A stretch of 64,000 nt of DNA from assembly GCA_041177965.1 (NCBI GenBank), contig JBEGWF010000032.1, forward strand, positions 7,621 to 71,620, in the 5' to 3' direction. The translations under genes were made by a program, and so were the position numbers. The stretch is from SXXZ01 sp041177965 (lineage in GTDB: Bacteria > Verrucomicrobiota > Verrucomicrobiia > Limisphaerales > UBA9464). Every line of letters starts with the position of its first letter. Positions within the stretch are counted from its first letter, which is position 1. Shown here one piece after another: positions 53,630 through 64,000 of the stretch. A model generated the notes under the pieces. The model did no database searches. It saw nothing but the letters and a program-made list of their open reading frames with translations, and was not told the origin of the DNA.

Positions 53630-55534
53630 ATGAGCCACCACGCACCCGCCACCGGCAAACGCTTGGCCGGCCTGTCCCTGGCCGCCCTGGGCATCGTCTA
53701 CGGGGACATCGGCACCAGTCCGATCTACGCCTTCAAGGAATGCTTCGCCCCGGGCCACGGGGCGCCTCCGGACCCCGCCAATGTCCTCGGAGTGCTGTCA
53801 CTGATCATCTGGGCGCTGATCCTGATCGTGACCGTCAAGTACCTGGTGTACGTGCTCCGGGCCGACAACAAGGGCGAGGGTGGCATCCTGGCACTCCTGG
53901 CCCTGGCCTTTCCCGAGGCCAAATCCGGGCACCGGAGCCGCTTGGCCAAGTCGTTCGCGGCCATCGGCATCGCCGGGGCCTGCCTGCTCTACGGCGACGG
54001 GATCATCACGCCGGCCATCTCGGTCCTTGGTGCGGTCGAGGGCCTCAAGGTCGCCGCTCCCGGATTCGAGCGGTTCATCCTGCCCGTGTCGGCAGGGATC
54101 ATCCTCGTGCTCTTCGCCGCGCAACGGGCCGGCACCGCGAAGGTGGGGCGCATCTTCGGGCCCATCACCCTGCTCTGGTTCATCGCCATCGGATTGCTGG
54201 GGATCCGCGGCATCCTGATGCAACCCGCGGTGCTGAACTCCTTCCACCCGGTGCATGGATTGACCTTCCTGGCCGGCCATGGATGGATCGGCCTCGTGGT
54301 CCTGGGTTCGGTGGTGCTCGCCGTGACCGGCGGCGAGGCTCTCTACGCCGACATGGGGCATTTCGGCATGCGACCCATCCGGTTGGCCTGGTTCTGCATC
54401 GTCCTGCCGGCGCTCATCCTGAACTACCTCGGCCAGGGAGGCCTGCTCATGGCGCAGCCGGACCTGGCCTCGAACAGTTCGTTCAACCCGTTCTACCAAC
54501 TGTGTCCGTCCTGGGCCCTCTACCCGATGGTGCTCCTGGCCACGGCGGCGGCCATCATCGCGTCACAGGCGCTGATCTCGGGGGCCTATTCGCTGACCAT
54601 GCATGCCATCCAACTGGGGTACATGCCACGCCTGCTGATCGAGCACACCTCCGAGAGGGAGCGCGGACAGATCTACATGCCGCAGGTCAACTTCGCCCTC
54701 ATGGTCGCCTGCCTCGGGCTCATCTTCGGCTTCAAGAACTCCGACAACCTAGCCAGCGCCTACGGGGTGGCCGTCACCTTCACGATGGTCACCACCACCC
54801 TCCTCTTCTTCTTCGCCTCCCAGCGGGTCTTCGGCTGGTCCCGACTCCATGCCTCGCTCGTGGCCGGATCGATGCTGCTGGTGGAGACCCCGCTGGCCGT
54901 GGCGAATCTGCTCAAGATACCCCACGGCGGCTGGTTCCCGTTGCTGATCGCCGGGACGATGTTCTTCATCATGTCGACCTGGAAGAGGGGTCGTCGGCTG
55001 GTATGGGAGCGCCTCCGGGTCAGCGCCATGCCGGCCAACAAGTTCATCGCCGAGATCACACGGAAGGATCCGATGCGGGTCGCGGGCACGGCCGTGTACA
55101 TGGCCGGAAACCCGAACACCACGCCCATCGCCCTGCTGCACAACCTCAAGCACAACAAGGTGCTCCACAAGCGGGTGATATTCTTCACCATCCTCGTGGA
55201 GGAGGTGCCCATGGTGGACGCTTCGGATCGACTCGAGGTGGAACGGTTGGAGGCCGGCTTCTGGAGGGTCCAGGCGCACTACGGGTTCATGGAGACCCCC
55301 AACATCCTCGCCATCCTCAAGCTGTGCGCCGAACACGACCTCGAGTTCCGCGAGATGGAGACGACCTTCTTCCTCAGTCGCGAGACGGTCATCCCCAAGG
55401 CCGGAAACGGGGGCATGAACCTCTGGCAGGAGCGCCTCTTCGCCATCATGGCCCGCAACGCCCTGAGCGCCACGGCCTACTTCCGCCTGCCCGCCAATCG
55501 CGTGGTCGAGCTGGGGATGCAGGTCGAGATCTGA
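53630..55534 (+). CDS. kup: KUP-family potassium transporter
   Basis: A 634-residue proton-coupled potassium importer with about 12 membrane helices and a C-terminal cytoplasmic domain. The signature is near the N-terminus: LAALGIVYGDIGTSPIYAFKE (19 residues shown as ALGIVYGDIGTSPIYAFKE), then ADNKGEGGILALLALA and LLYGDGIITPAISVLGAVEG. The ATG at 53630 is the most plausible start. The long leader with the c-di-AMP riboswitch implies that synthesis is shut off when c-di-AMP, made by CdaA at 8.6 kb, accumulates. Confidence 0.95.
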   Translation: MSHHAPATGKRLAGLSLAALGIVYGDIGTSPIYAFKECFAPGHGAPPDPANVLGVLSLIIWALILIVTVKYLVYVLRADNKGEGGILALLALAFPEAKSGHRSRLAKSFAAIGIAGACLLYGDGIITPAISVLGAVEGLKVAAPGFERFILPVSAGIILVLFAAQRAGTAKVGRIFGPITLLWFIAIGLLGIRGILMQPAVLNSFHPVHGLTFLAGHGWIGLVVLGSVVLAVTGGEALYADMGHFGMRPIRLAWFCIVLPALILNYLGQGGLLMAQPDLASNSSFNPFYQLCPSWALYPMVLLATAAAIIASQALISGAYSLTMHAIQLGYMPRLLIEHTSERERGQIYMPQVNFALMVACLGLIFGFKNSDNLASAYGVAVTFTMVTTTLLFFFASQRVFGWSRLHASLVAGSMLLVETPLAVANLLKIPHGGWFPLLIAGTMFFIMSTWKRGRRLVWERLRVSAMPANKFIAEITRKDPMRVAGTAVYMAGNPNTTPIALLHNLKHNKVLHKRVIFFTILVEEVPMVDASDRLEVERLEAGFWRVQAHYGFMETPNILAILKLCAEHDLEFREMETTFFLSRETVIPKAGNGGMNLWQERLFAIMARNALSATAYFRLPANRVVELGMQVEI

Positions 55535-55577
55535 GATCCGGGACTGGAACTCCCCGGGTCGCAGGGGACTTCCGGGA

Positions 55578-56483
55578 TCAGAACCTGCTCAAACGCTCGA
55601 GCTCCTTGACCCGCTCGAGGATCTTGGCCTTGGCGGTCCGGGTGGTGACATTCAGGCCGAAGCCCTCGCAGCAGAACGAGGCCACCACGCTCCCGTGGAG
55701 GATGGCCCGGCGGAGGTTGGTCTCCACGGAACCGGTCTTCTGCGCCGCCAGATACCCGATCAGGCCACCCACGAAGGAATCGCCCGCGCCCGTGGGATCC
55801 ACCACCTTGCGCAGCGGGTAGGCCGGAGCCACGAAGAGCCCCTTCGGGCCCGACAGGATGGAACCGTGTTCCCCCTTCTTGATGATCACATATTTGGGGC
55901 CCATCCGGTGGATCTTGGTGAGGGCGCTGACGACGTTGTCGTCGGACACCAACTGCCGGGCCTCGCTGTCGTTGAGCACGAGGCAGTCGATGCGCTTGAG
56001 CAGCGTCAGGACCTCGGGGAGCGCGATGTTCAACCAGAGGTCCATGGTGTCGGCGATGATGAACCTCGCCTTGGACACCTGATCGAGCACCCGGTGCTGG
56101 ACGGCCGGGGAGATGTTGGCCAGCAGGACGAACGGCGTGGCCTCGTAGTCGGCGGGGAGGGCCGGCTGCCAGTGCTCGATGACCCCGAGCACGGTCTCCA
56201 CCGTCCGACGGTTGTTCATGTTCACCTCGTACTCGCCGGACCAGTGGAAGGTCTTGCCGTCCTTCACACGTTCCAAACCCTTGAGGCAGATCCCGTGCTT
56301 CTCGAACAGGCGGACGTACTTGGTGGGAAAATCGCCACCCACGACGCCCATCAACCGGGTCCGGGCGAAGAAGCTGGAGGCCACGGCCGCGTGGCTGGCC
56401 GAACCGCCCAACAGGCGCGGATTCTCCGATTTCGGGGTCTTGATGGAATCCAACGCGGTGGTACCGACAACGAGGACGCTCAT
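55578..56483 (-). CDS. PfkB-family carbohydrate/nucleoside kinase
   Basis: A 301-residue ribokinase-fold enzyme. It has the N-terminal substrate-binding LGGSASHAAVASSFFAR, the second-domain VLNDSEARQL and the catalytic anion-hole motif DPTGAGDSFVGG near residue 235 with the base Asp. Substrate could be a sugar, adenosine or another nucleoside; the sequence alone does not decide. It converges on kup with 43 bases between and diverges from the sulfatase gene. Confidence 0.9.
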   Translation of the reverse strand: MSVLVVGTTALDSIKTPKSENPRLLGGSASHAAVASSFFARTRLMGVVGGDFPTKYVRLFEKHGICLKGLERVKDGKTFHWSGEYEVNMNNRRTVETVLGVIEHWQPALPADYEATPFVLLANISPAVQHRVLDQVSKARFIIADTMDLWLNIALPEVLTLLKRIDCLVLNDSEARQLVSDDNVVSALTKIHRMGPKYVIIKKGEHGSILSGPKGLFVAPAYPLRKVVDPTGAGDSFVGGLIGYLAAQKTGSVETNLRRAILHGSVVASFCCEGFGLNVTTRTAKAKILERVKELERLSRF

Positions 56484-56633
56484 GAATGTGTCCAGAGGCT
56501 ATCGCCATCCGCTCCCGCGGATCAAGGACACCGAAGGCGGGACCGGCGGACGGACCGGACCCGGGTCCCCAGGCATCCCTGCGATCCTTCGACGGGCTTC
56601 CCCAATCGGGAGCCGCCCCTCAGGCTCGTGCCC

Positions 56634-58085
56634 ATGAATCCCCTCGACGTCCCGCTCGGCTCCCGGATGCATCGCATTCGGGGATGGGCATGGCTGGTCC
56701 TGGCCCTGATCGGAAACGGGGGGGCCTCGATCGCAGGTACACCGGAAGCCCGTCCGATGAACGTGGTGCTGATCATGGCCGATGATCTGCGGGCCGAGGG
56801 CGGACCGCTCCTCCGATCCCACCTGAGGACACCCCATCTCGACCGGATCGCGGCCCGGGGAGTGCGCTTCGACAGGGCCTACGCGCAGTACCCGGTCTGC
56901 AATCCGAGTCGCAGTTCCCTGCTGCTGGGCCTGCGCTGCGAGCAGACCGGCATCGTCGGGAACGACGTGTTCTTCCGGAGGGCGCTTCCTGGAGCGCCGA
57001 CGTTCCCGGAACTGCTCCGCCAGAGCGGCTGGACCACCCACGCCTTCGGGAAGATCCTCCATGCCGGCAACACGAGCGAGACGGTCCGCCCGGAATGGCT
57101 GGACCGGGGACTCTCCTGGGATGTGGCCGAGGTCCAAGCGGCGGCCTCACCGCATCGCCGGGGCCGGTTCCAGAATCTGTCCCGGGGTCGCCTCGCGTGG
57201 TGCGAGGTGGGGATCCTCGAGGGTGGCGACGACGAACAACCGGACGGACGGACCGCGATGCAGGCCTGCAGGTCCATCCGGGACCTGGAGGCCGCGGGGA
57301 AGCCTTGGATGGTGGCGGCCGGTTTCCATCGCCCCCACGACCCGTTCCATGTCCCGCGGAAGTACTTCGATCTCCATCCGAAGGAGACGCTGCGTCCGCA
57401 TCGGGACCGACCGGACCAGTCCGCGTCCGCACCGATGGCCCTGCCCGGGCAATGGTCGACCGTCTTCGGCGAATTCGGTGATGAAGAGCGCGTGGCCTTC
57501 CTGCAGGCGTACCTCGCCGGCATCTCCTTCATGGACGCACAGGTCGGCAGGATCCTCGACACCCTCGACGAGCTTCGATTGTGGGATCGGACCGTGGTGA
57601 TCTTCCTCGGCGACCATGGATACCATCTGGGAGAACGCGGATGGTGGAACAAGAACACCCTGTTCGATCGTTCCTGCAGGGCGCCTCTGATGATCGCTGC
57701 CCCGGATGGACTTCGGGGCAGCACCTGCAGCGCTCCGGTGGAGTTCGTGGACCTGTTCCCGACCGTCGTCGACTACTGTCGGGTGCCCGCTCCGGGGTCT
57801 CTGCCGGGACGAAGCCTGAGGCCCCTGCTCCGCGATGTGCGGAATCCCCACAAGGAGGGAGCCTTCACGCTGGTCGTCCGCGGCTCCGGCCGCTTCGGGC
57901 GCAGCGTGACCGACGGACGGTGGCGCCTGACCCGATGGAGCGATGGCACCGAGGAGCTCTACGACCACCAGACCGATCCCGAGGAGGACGTCGACCTGTC
58001 GGGTCGCCCGGACACGGCCAATCATCGACGGAAATTGGCTCGAATGCTGGAGAGCCTGCCGCCCTGGCCAAAGCCGAAACCCTGA
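56634..58085 (+). CDS. Secreted sulfatase, iduronate-2-sulfatase-like
   Basis: A 483-residue type I sulfatase with a signal peptide (about 12-36). The formylglycine site is CNPSR (Cys89), of the Cys type that needs an oxidative or anaerobic maturase; metal ligands start at MADD (Asp50/Asp51), and GDHGYHLGERGWWNK and AAGFHRPHDPF mark the iduronate-2-sulfatase group. It would remove sulfate from polysaccharides outside the cytoplasm. No maturase gene is in the window. It is followed by a 389-base gap before tRNA-Leu. Confidence 0.91.
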   Translation: MNPLDVPLGSRMHRIRGWAWLVLALIGNGGASIAGTPEARPMNVVLIMADDLRAEGGPLLRSHLRTPHLDRIAARGVRFDRAYAQYPVCNPSRSSLLLGLRCEQTGIVGNDVFFRRALPGAPTFPELLRQSGWTTHAFGKILHAGNTSETVRPEWLDRGLSWDVAEVQAAASPHRRGRFQNLSRGRLAWCEVGILEGGDDEQPDGRTAMQACRSIRDLEAAGKPWMVAAGFHRPHDPFHVPRKYFDLHPKETLRPHRDRPDQSASAPMALPGQWSTVFGEFGDEERVAFLQAYLAGISFMDAQVGRILDTLDELRLWDRTVVIFLGDHGYHLGERGWWNKNTLFDRSCRAPLMIAAPDGLRGSTCSAPVEFVDLFPTVVDYCRVPAPGSLPGRSLRPLLRDVRNPHKEGAFTLVVRGSGRFGRSVTDGRWRLTRWSDGTEELYDHQTDPEEDVDLSGRPDTANHRRKLARMLESLPPWPKPKP

Positions 58086-58474
58086 TCCGAATCGCACCCC
58101 TTGGGACACCGAGAACACCCCATCCCACCCTGCGGATCGGCCATCGGTTCGATCCTGACCGGATCCCGAGAACGCACAAGGCCTCGGCGACGGCCGTGGA
58201 TCATCGTCGAAGAAAAACCACAGGGTGCGGGTTGCAGGACCCTGAGCTCGCCCGCAGTCGACCTCGAAACGCCCGTGGACTCGAGCCGGTTTTCCCCCAT
58301 CGCCGACACCGGTCCTCGAAAAGCATCCGCACGAGGACGAAGATGGGGAAGAGGATGGCGACCGGCAAGTGAGGCGGCGGACGCCGGACCGCGGATGCGC
58401 AACTTCCTGAAGGTCCCGAACGACGAAGGTCCAGAACGAAATTGATGCCCACCGAAATTGATGTCCACCGAAGT
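58086..58474. other. Intergenic gap between the sulfatase gene and tRNA-Leu
   Basis: This 389-base gap has open frames on both strands but none with a family I recognise or a convincing start. Its last 66 bases show a 16-base periodic repeat running into the tRNA 3' end (separate entry). Confidence 0.4.
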
Positions 58475-58488
58475 TGGTGCCCACGACA
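58409..58488. repeat. 16-bp periodic repeat abutting tRNA-Leu
   Basis: Five consecutive 16-base units fill this stretch. Two are close copies (GAAGGTCCCGAACGAC and GAAGGTCCAGAACGAA), the next two differ by one base (ATTGATGCCCACCGAA and ATTGATGTCCACCGAA), and the fifth (GTTGGTGCCCACGACA) is the 3' end of the tRNA itself. The pattern suggests duplication of the tRNA end. Confidence 0.7.
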
Positions 58489-58559
58489 GGACTTGAACCT
58501 GTACGATGTTACTCACTAGAACCTGAATCTAGCGCGTCTGCCAATTCCGCCACGTGGGC
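58475..58559 (-). tRNA. tRNA-Leu (anticodon CAG)
   Basis: An 85-base class II tRNA with an encoded 3' CCA. The acceptor arms GCCCACG and CGTGGGC pair over 7 bp; the anticodon arm has stem CTAGA/TCTAG and loop TTCAGGT, giving anticodon CAG. The long variable arm and the GGTTCAAGTCC T-arm fit tRNA-Leu. It reads CUG leucine codons. Confidence 0.96.
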
Positions 58560-58672
58560 GACACCGCCGTCAAATTCGGGGATGAACGCCTTGGGAACAA
58601 GGCTTTTCTCCATTTTTTCTGCGGGCAAGGAGTCACCGTTGCTGGAGGTGCGCGGGATCCGATCCGGGCCCA

Positions 58673-58934
58673 GGAGCCCCCAAACCGCAGCGGAGCAGGA
58701 CCCGGCCAGACCGAGCTCTGGAAGCGATCACCCTCTCCCCCGGCGCGCAGCGCAGAAGCCTGTTCTTTCCTGAGCTTCCCTGCGAGCGCTGGCCGGGTCC
58801 TGCGGAGCCCCCAAACCGCAGCGGAGCAGGACCCGGCCAGACCGAGCTCTGGAAGCGATCACCCTCTCCCCCGGCGCGCAGCGCAGAAGCCCGTCCTTTC
58901 CTGAGCTTCCCTGCGAGCGCTGGCCGGGTCCTGC
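58673..58934. repeat. Two tandem copies of a 131-bp unit with strong inverted repeats
   Basis: Copies at 58673-58803 and 58804-58934 are nearly identical (about two base differences), and the start of a third copy follows. Each contains the 15-base inverted arms GCAGGACCCGGCCAG and its complement (58695-58709 with 58789-58803; 58826-58840 with 58920-58934). Adjacent arms of the two copies can also pair over a 22-base loop. Possible roles are a terminator after the tRNA or a mobile palindromic element. Confidence 0.93.
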
Positions 58935-58991
58935 GGAGCCCAACTTTTAAATCCGCTTCCCTTGCGGCGGGCGGTTCGCAAACTCGGGCGC

Positions 58992-61589
58992 ATGACGCTT
59001 TCCCGTGCGGTTCTTCTCGCGGCCACCGCCCTGCCGCTGGCGTTCGCCGATTCCTTGGTTCCCAAGGCCTCCGACGGGCGCCCGCTCAACCTGGGATTCG
59101 AGTCCGGAGACCTCCGGGATTGGCAGGCGTCGGGCGCGGCGTTCGACCAGTCGCCCATCCGGGGCGATGTCGTATCGAAGCGTCGCTCCGACATGAAGTC
59201 GAACCACGACGGCGACTTCTGGATCGGCGGCTTCGAACGCGTGGGCGATGACCCCAAGGGCACCCTGACCTCGGTGCCCTTCAAGGTGACGCACCCGTGG
59301 GCCAGCTTCCTGGTCGCCGGCGGCCCCTGGCCCGAAACCCGGGTGGAATTGGTGGATTCGGCGACCGGCCAGGTCTTCTTCAAGATCTCCGGCTACGAAA
59401 GCGAAACCCTCAGGCCCGTGGTGGTCGAACTGAAGGGGCTCATGGGCAAGCAGATCCTCATCCGCCTGGTGGACGACCGTTCGGGCCATTGGGGACACCT
59501 GAACTTCGACCACTTCCGCTTCCACTCCGAACGGCCCGTCTTGCCCAACGAGCTGACGCTGAAGGAGACGGCCAAGAACACGCCTCCTCCGGCCGACCAG
59601 GTGCTCTTCGCCGGCCTCTCCGCCGCTGATGCCGCCGCGAAGGCCACCCTGCCCTCGGGCTTCGCGATGCACGTCTTCGCCTCCGAGCCCGACATCCGGA
59701 ACCCGATCGCCTTCTGCGAAGATCACCGCGGCCGCCTCTGGGTGGCCGAAGGGCTCAGCTACCCCAAGCGCGTCGGCCATCCGCCCGCCCAGGGCACGCC
59801 CGAGCAGATCCGCAAAGACATCTTCAGCGGCAAGGACCGCATCCTGGTGTTCGAGGACACCGACGGCGACCACAAGGCCGACAAGCGCACGGTATTCCTC
59901 GAGAACGTGAACCTCATCTCGGGCATGGAGTTCGGCTTCGGCGGACTCTGGGTCGGCGCGGCCCCGTACCTGATGTTCATCCCCATCGCCGACGGCGATG
60001 CGCCCAAGCCGGCGGGTGATCCGCGGATCCTCCTCGATGGCTGGAACTACACCGCCGACACCCACGAGACGCTCAACACCTTCAACTGGGGTCCCGACGG
60101 CTGGCTGTACGGCTGCCACGGCGTGTTCTGCCCGTCCCATGTCGGCAAACCGGGAGCGGCCGAGAAGGACCGCCAGTGGGTCGATGCCGGCGTGTGGCGC
60201 TACCATCCGGTGACGCACCGCTTCGAGATCTTCACCGAGGGCGGCAGCAACCCGTGGGGCATCGACTTCGATGAGCACGGCAACCTGTGGTCCGAGATGT
60301 GCGTCATCCCCCACCTGTTCCACATGATCCAGGGAGCCCGTATTTTGCGGCAGGGCGGCGAGCACTACGCCTACAACGCCGACGAGGCTCTGCGGAACAC
60401 CAAGCACCGTGACGGCCGCAGCCGGAAGCCGATCTTCCCGTACGTGTATGAAGACATCGGCACCCATGCCGACCACGTGCACTGGGCCGGTGCGGCCGGT
60501 CCGCATGCCGCCAACGGCCGCAGCGACGCCATGGGTGGCGGCCATGCCCACGCCGGCATGCTCTGCTACCTGGGCACCAGTTGGCCGGCCCAGTACCGGA
60601 ACCACCTCATCATCGGGAACATCCATGGCCAACGGATGAACATGGACATCCCCCAGGCCCGGGGCTCCGGCTACGTCGGCAAGCACGGCCCGGACTTCCT
60701 CAACTTCAACGACCGCTGGTCGCAGACCCTCAACCAGCGCCTCGATCCCGACGGCAGCGTCTACATCATCGACTGGTACGACGCCAACCAGTGCCACCAT
60801 GGTCGCGACGAGGGCCACGACCATTCGAGCGGCCGCATCTACAAGGTCGTGTACCAGAACCAGCCGGTGGTGCGGACCAACCTCGCCACCCTGACCCCGG
60901 CCCAACTGGTGTCGCTGGTCGGCTCGAAGAACGAATGGCTCAGCCGCCATGCCCGCCGTGTGCTGCAGGAGCGGGTGGCCGCCGCCGGCGCCCAGGAATC
61001 GGTGGATGAACTCCCCGCCGGCATCCGCGACTATGCCCGCATCCGCAAGGCGGCCGACAAGCTGCCCGCCCTCGAGGCCCTGCACGATGCCGTGGATGGC
61101 TCGGGCGACACGGCCTCGCGCCTCCGGGCCCTGTGGGCCCTGCACCTCACCGGCCGCATCCTGCCCGAGGATGCCGCCCGCTGGATCCGCGACCCCGAGC
61201 CGCAGATCCGCGCCTGGACCATCCAGACCTTCTTCGAGCACTCCGGCATGCTCTTCAGCGAGCCGACGTTCGAGCAATTGGCGGGCAGCTCCGTGGAGGC
61301 CCTGGCCGCATTGGCCGCCGAAGACCCCTCGCCCGTGGTGCGCCGGGCCGTGGCCAGCGCCGCCCAACGGGTGCCGGTGGCCCAGCGCTGGGACATCCTC
61401 AAGGGGCTCCTGCGCCACGCCGAAGACGCCTCCGACTTCAACCTGCCCCTGCTTTACTGGTACGCCACCGAAGGACCGGTCTCGACCGATGCCGACCGCG
61501 CGGCCGAACTCCTGAAGGAGTGCAAGATCCCCAAGGTGCGCGAGTTCATCGCCCGCCGTCTGACCCAGATGGCTCTGGCGAAGAACTGA
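58992..61589 (+). CDS. PVC-type propeller/HEAT protein without haem motif
   Basis: An 865-residue exported protein (signal peptide about 1-19). Residues about 30-180 form a beta-sandwich, about 210-620 a sorbosone-dehydrogenase-like propeller (IAFCEDHRGRLWVAEG, WGPDGWLYGCHGVF, NPWGIDFDEHGNLW, DPDGSVYIIDWYD) and about 640-850 HEAT-like helices. In related PVC membrane-bound dehydrogenases a C-terminal CxxCH haem domain follows; none is present here, so electrons may pass to a separate cytochrome. ATG 58992 follows the repeat region closely. Substrate unknown. Confidence 0.85.
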   Translation: MTLSRAVLLAATALPLAFADSLVPKASDGRPLNLGFESGDLRDWQASGAAFDQSPIRGDVVSKRRSDMKSNHDGDFWIGGFERVGDDPKGTLTSVPFKVTHPWASFLVAGGPWPETRVELVDSATGQVFFKISGYESETLRPVVVELKGLMGKQILIRLVDDRSGHWGHLNFDHFRFHSERPVLPNELTLKETAKNTPPPADQVLFAGLSAADAAAKATLPSGFAMHVFASEPDIRNPIAFCEDHRGRLWVAEGLSYPKRVGHPPAQGTPEQIRKDIFSGKDRILVFEDTDGDHKADKRTVFLENVNLISGMEFGFGGLWVGAAPYLMFIPIADGDAPKPAGDPRILLDGWNYTADTHETLNTFNWGPDGWLYGCHGVFCPSHVGKPGAAEKDRQWVDAGVWRYHPVTHRFEIFTEGGSNPWGIDFDEHGNLWSEMCVIPHLFHMIQGARILRQGGEHYAYNADEALRNTKHRDGRSRKPIFPYVYEDIGTHADHVHWAGAAGPHAANGRSDAMGGGHAHAGMLCYLGTSWPAQYRNHLIIGNIHGQRMNMDIPQARGSGYVGKHGPDFLNFNDRWSQTLNQRLDPDGSVYIIDWYDANQCHHGRDEGHDHSSGRIYKVVYQNQPVVRTNLATLTPAQLVSLVGSKNEWLSRHARRVLQERVAAAGAQESVDELPAGIRDYARIRKAADKLPALEALHDAVDGSGDTASRLRALWALHLTGRILPEDAARWIRDPEPQIRAWTIQTFFEHSGMLFSEPTFEQLAGSSVEALAALAAEDPSPVVRRAVASAAQRVPVAQRWDILKGLLRHAEDASDFNLPLLYWYATEGPVSTDADRAAELLKECKIPKVREFIARRLTQMALAKN

Positions 61590-61605
61590 GCCTCTGAAGC
61601 GCTCA

Positions 61606-61639
61606 TCGCGGGTCGGCTCACCTCGAGCCCGACCCGCGA
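61606..61639. terminator. Strong hairpin between convergent genes
   Basis: Arms CGCGGGTCGGCTC (61607-61619) and GAGCCCGACCCGCG (61625-61638) pair over 13 bp with one bulge and a short loop, between the PVC protein gene and the uvrB stop. It probably terminates both transcripts, though no T tract is obvious. Confidence 0.6.
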
Positions 61640-61748
61640 ACGTCGGACTGACGCTGAGAACGGAACGTCGGTCGGAGGACGCACCGGAATACCCTCCGCT
61701 TCCGCCGTTGGCCCGGCCCTGAGTCTCAGCCTGTCCTGTCGGCCCGGG

Positions 61749-63815
<2,067 letters not shown>

Positions 63816-64000
63816 GTCCCCGAAAAGCTACCCCCGGAACCCGCTCGGCGAAAGTCTGGCGGACGGAGAATGCTCGCCATCCTGTTGTCTCAAACGTTTT
63901 GACACCCTCGGGGATTGGCTTGGCGGTGCAGGACGACGTCGTTGGCTCAACACGGGTGACACCGGCCAGGAGCATGGATCGAGGGATGGGCGGCCGAGCC
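63816..64000. other. Window end, upstream of uvrB
   Basis: The last 185 bases lie upstream of uvrB. I see no gene or RNA. A LexA-type operator would be plausible for uvrB, but no clear palindrome was found. Confidence 0.4.

Noticed and set aside
58022..58516. 164-codon minus-strand frame starting inside tRNA-Leu
   Set aside because: Start lies in the tRNA and the translation shows no recognisable features.
58673..58934. Possible CRISPR or IS element
   Set aside because: Units are directly adjacent without spacers and encode no transposase.

Overview
This window is GC-rich chromosomal DNA, very probably from a member of the PVC superphylum and most likely a Verrucomicrobiota bacterium. The clues are multi-haem cytochromes with PA14 domains, PVC-type beta-propeller dehydrogenase-like proteins, a tandem DUF1080 protein, a formylglycine sulfatase, S46 and S9 peptidases, and generally long GC-rich genes packed on both strands. 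It is ordinary chromosome rather than a plasmid or phage. This placement is an inference from gene content, not from a marker-gene tree.

Layout. 1-3.6 kb: an ABC exporter (permease cut by the window edge), a DegP/HtrA-like protease and YebC. 3.8-8.1 kb: a five-CxxCH cytochrome with a PA14 domain, followed by a secreted beta-propeller protein. 8.2-10.7 kb: a compact minus-strand unit of glyoxalase-like VOC protein, folP, cdaA (c-di-AMP synthase) and a YbbR-domain protein. 10.9-16.5 kb: DNA topoisomerase III, then a Tm-1-like protein, a histone-deacetylase-like hydrolase and a flavin reductase. 16.7-20.3 kb: the only clearly accessory stretch. It holds a Phd-type antitoxin with a decayed VapC, a frameshifted GNAT acetyltransferase, and an AT-richer island in which a metzincin-type metalloprotease gene is split by two in-frame stop codons. 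20.4-27.7 kb: recG, a LOG-family protein, a DUF47/PhoU-like protein, speA, ubiX and ubiA. 27.9-37.2 kb: an S9 peptidase, rny, 5-formyl-THF cyclo-ligase, a MacA/MacB-type exporter and a DUF1080 protein. 37.3-48.7 kb: an atypical Ser/Thr kinase, a RelE-like protein, the recC-recB-recD operon joined by ATGA overlaps, and an antiparallel REP-associated (Y1) transposase whose 3' end runs into recD. 48.8-58.1 kb: M29 aminopeptidase, N-acetylmuramoyl-L-alanine amidase, S46 peptidase, the KUP potassium transporter behind a ydaO-type c-di-AMP riboswitch, a PfkB kinase and a sulfatase. 58.4-64 kb: tRNA-Leu(CAG), a tandem 131-bp palindromic repeat, a large PVC propeller/HEAT protein and uvrB.

How the genes fit together. 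The clearest regulatory link is between cdaA (8.6 kb), which should make cyclic di-AMP, and the ydaO-type leader (53.3 kb) upstream of kup. Together they suggest that c-di-AMP limits potassium uptake in this organism. DNA repair is well represented (recBCD, recG, uvrB, topB). Several exported hydrolases (S9, S46, M29, sulfatase, DUF1080) fit a heterotroph that scavenges peptides and sulfated polysaccharides. Long antisense open frames are common because of the GC bias and are not annotated.
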